Shown piece by piece: positions 6,504 through 8,552 of a stretch of 8,552 nt of DNA. Below the pieces are notes generated by a model. That model saw nothing but the letters and a program-made list of their open reading frames with translations. It ran no database searches and was not told the DNA's origin. The stretch lies in NCBI GenBank assembly GCA_004552515.1, contig SFOF01000082.1, positions 1 through 8,552 of the forward strand, in the 5' to 3' direction. The DNA comes from Clostridiales bacterium (GTDB taxonomy: Bacteria; Bacillota; Clostridia; Christensenellales; Aristaeellaceae). The translations under genes and the position numbers were made by a program. Within the stretch, counting starts at the first letter, position 1, and every line of letters starts with the position of its first letter.

Positions 6504-8540
6504 ATGGACAAGAAAACCTTCTACATCACCACGCCGATCTACTATCCCAGCGGCAATATGCACATCGGCCACACCTACACCACCGTGGCGGCCGACACCA
6601 TGACCCGCTTCAAGAAGCTGACCGGCTACGACACCTATTTCCTCACCGGCACCGACGAGCACGGCCAGAAGATCGAGCGCAAGGCCGCCGAGGCCGGCGT
6701 GACCCCGCAGCAGTTCGTCGATAAGATCGTCGCCGAGACGAAAGAGCTGTGGAAGCTGATGGACATCCAGTACGACGATTTCATCCGCACCACCGACGAG
6801 CGCCATGTCAAGATCGTGCAGAAGATCTTCAGGCAGTTCTATGATCAGGGCGACATCTACAAGAGCGAATACGAGGGACTCTACTGCGCGCAGTGCGAGG
6901 CCTTCTGGACGCCCACTCAGGTGAAGGAGGACCCCAAGGGCGGGCTGGGCCTGTGCCCCGACTGCGGCCGCCCCGTCGAGAAGGCGCATGAGGAGAGCTA
7001 CTTCTTCCGCATGAGCAAATATCAGGACTGGCTGATCGACTACATCGAGACGCATCCCGATTTCATTCAGCCGCAGTCCCGCGCCAACGAGATGCTGACC
7101 AACTTCCTGCGCCCCGGCCTTCAGGATCTGTGCGTGAGCCGCACGTCGTTCAAGTGGGGCGTGCCGGTCGACTTTGACGACAAGCACGTGGTCTATGTCT
7201 GGATCGACGCGCTGTCTAACTACATCACCGCGCTGGGCTACGGCACCGATCACGACGAGCTGTTTAAGAAATACTGGCCGGCGGACATCCATCTGGTCGG
7301 CAAGGAAATCGTGCGCTTCCATACGATCTACTGGCCGATCATGCTGCACGCGCTGGGTCTGCCGCTGCCCAAGCGGGTGTTCGGCCACGGCTGGCTGCTC
7401 TTTGGCAACGACAAGATGAGCAAGTCGAAGGGCAACGTGGTCTATCCCGGCCCGATCGTCGAGCGCTACGGCGTGGACACGCTGCGCTATTACCTCATGC
7501 GCGAGATGCCCTTCGGCGCGGACGGCAACTACACCAACGAGGCGCTGCTCACCCGCGTCAACGCCGATCTGGCCAACGACCTGGGCAACCTGGTCAGCCG
7601 CACCGTCGCGATGATCGAAAAGTATTTCGGCGGCGTCGTGCCCGCGCCGGAAACCGTGGACGAGACGACCGACGCGCCGCTGCTCGAGAGATTTGCGCAT
7701 ATGCCCGAGCTGGTTGAAAAGAGCATGGACGACTTGCAATTCTCCGTCGCGCTGTCCGAGATCTGGAAGCTGGTGGGCGATTGCAACCGCTATATCGACC
7801 TGACGCAGCCCTGGGTGCTGGGTCGCAGCGAGGAGGGCAAGCCCCGCCTGGCCACGGTCATGTACAATCTCGCCGAGTGTGTGCGCGCCATCGCCGTGGC
7901 GGTCGGCCCGGTGATGCCCTCGACCCCCGAGCGCATCTTCGCGCAGCTGGGCGTGACCGATCCCGAGCTCAAGACGTGGGAATCCATCAAGGCGTTCGGC
8001 GGCCTGAAGGTCGGCACCGTCGTCAAGAAGGGCGAGGCGCTCTTCCCGCGCTTCGACGTGGCCAAGGAGCTGGCCGCACTGGAGGGCGACAAGGCTGAAA
8101 AGGACGATAAGGCCGCGAAAAAGGCGGACAAGGCTGAGAAGAAGGCCGAAAAGAAAGCCGAGAAGGCCGAGATTAAGGACGAAAAGAAGGCGGACGATGA
8201 GGAAAACGCCGGCCTGATCACCATCGACGATTTCGCCAAGGTGAAGCTGCTCACGGCCAAGGTCATCGCCTGCGAGCGCGTGCCCAAGTCGGACAAGCTG
8301 CTCAAGGAGACGCTCGAGGTGGGCGGCAGTACGCGCACCGTGGTCAGCGGCATCGCCAATTACTACACGCCCGAGGAGATGGTCGGCAAGACCGTCGTTC
8401 TGGTGTCCAACCTTGCGCCCCGCAAGATGCGCGGCATACTGTCCGAGGGTATGCTGCTCTGCGCCGAGGACAGCGAGGGCAAACTGAAGCTGGTCACCAT
8501 CGAGGGCGGCGACTTCGCCTCCGGCATGGAAATCGGCTGA
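6504..8540 (+). CDS. metG: Methionyl-tRNA synthetase with C-terminal tRNA-binding domain, 678 aa
   Basis: This class I aminoacyl-tRNA synthetase joins methionine to tRNA-Met in the cytoplasm using ATP. The catalytic Rossmann domain carries HIGH at 20-23 and KMSKS at 304-308. The connective-peptide zinc knuckle has two Cys pairs, C128/C131 and C151/C154. VVYVWIDALSNY (about 230-241) is the usual core strand and helix. The helical anticodon-binding domain follows to about residue 520. Residues 527-572 form a linker made almost wholly of K, A, E and D. From about 575 to the end is a Trbp111/EMAPII-type OB fold (VPKSDKLLKETLEVG, VSGIANYY, LAPRKMRGILSEGM), the dimerising tRNA-binding domain of many bacterial MetRS proteins. 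GAGGAG (6489-6494) lies nine bases before the ATG, and the beta-helix stop is 18 bases upstream, so the two genes form one operon behind the Met T-box. TGA is followed directly by an in-frame TAA. The gene is complete. Confidence 0.98.
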   Translation: MDKKTFYITTPIYYPSGNMHIGHTYTTVAADTMTRFKKLTGYDTYFLTGTDEHGQKIERKAAEAGVTPQQFVDKIVAETKELWKLMDIQYDDFIRTTDERHVKIVQKIFRQFYDQGDIYKSEYEGLYCAQCEAFWTPTQVKEDPKGGLGLCPDCGRPVEKAHEESYFFRMSKYQDWLIDYIETHPDFIQPQSRANEMLTNFLRPGLQDLCVSRTSFKWGVPVDFDDKHVVYVWIDALSNYITALGYGTDHDELFKKYWPADIHLVGKEIVRFHTIYWPIMLHALGLPLPKRVFGHGWLLFGNDKMSKSKGNVVYPGPIVERYGVDTLRYYLMREMPFGADGNYTNEALLTRVNADLANDLGNLVSRTVAMIEKYFGGVVPAPETVDETTDAPLLERFAHMPELVEKSMDDLQFSVALSEIWKLVGDCNRYIDLTQPWVLGRSEEGKPRLATVMYNLAECVRAIAVAVGPVMPSTPERIFAQLGVTDPELKTWESIKAFGGLKVGTVVKKGEALFPRFDVAKELAALEGDKAEKDDKAAKKADKAEKKAEKKAEKAEIKDEKKADDEENAGLITIDDFAKVKLLTAKVIACERVPKSDKLLKETLEVGGSTRTVVSGIANYYTPEEMVGKTVVLVSNLAPRKMRGILSEGMLLCAEDSEGKLKLVTIEGGDFASGMEIG

Positions 8541-8552
8541 TAAAGCATAACA

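Noticed and set aside
4155..7739. A 1194-codon open frame on the minus strand, antisense to metG, the beta-helix gene and the T-box
   Set aside because: It is opposite two well-recognised genes and an RNA element, has no ribosome binding site, and its repetitive V/A/H/D/R-rich composition reflects reverse complements of GAC, GTC and GCG codons. It is a GC-bias shadow.

Overview
The window looks like a chromosomal stretch from a GC-rich member of the Bacillota (Clostridia-like). The evidence is a complete T-box riboswitch, strong GGAGG-type ribosome binding sites, sigma-70/SigA consensus promoters, and a long-form hibernation factor C-terminus. The codon bias is strongly towards G/C in the third position, which also produces very long spurious antisense reading frames. 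I cannot name a genus from the sequence.

Layout, left to right. (1) The last 39 codons of a long-form ribosome hibernation promoting factor (hpf), with a strong intrinsic terminator. (2) A FAD-dependent oxidoreductase (300-1586) behind an extended -10 promoter. (3) A roughly 410-base intergenic stretch with a second extended -10 promoter and two imperfect tandem copies of an 89-base repeat. (4) A TIM-barrel amidohydrolase-2 family metal hydrolase (1999-2787). (5) A terminator shared by the convergent genes on either side. (6) A ten-helix EamA/DMT-family transporter on the minus strand (2845-3720), with a near-ideal promoter. (7) About 420 bases of GC-rich DNA in which I see no gene. (8) A perfect-consensus promoter leading into a full T-box leader whose specifier triplet reads ATG (Met). 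(9) A leaderless, apparently cytoplasmic right-handed beta-helix protein of the GH141-like type (4545-6485). (10) metG, methionyl-tRNA synthetase with a C-terminal tRNA-binding domain (6504-8540).

The most notable arrangement is at the right. The T-box is a methionine sensor by specifier codon, discriminator pairing and the presence of metG, yet the first gene behind it is a beta-helix carbohydrate-active-type protein. metG follows only 18 bases later with no obvious promoter or terminator between them. Expression of the beta-helix protein should therefore respond to the charging state of tRNA-Met. The oxidoreductase and amidohydrolase are plausible small-molecule catabolic enzymes, but their substrates cannot be read from the sequence. 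Apart from the T-box operon and the repeat-containing leader, the window is ordinary.
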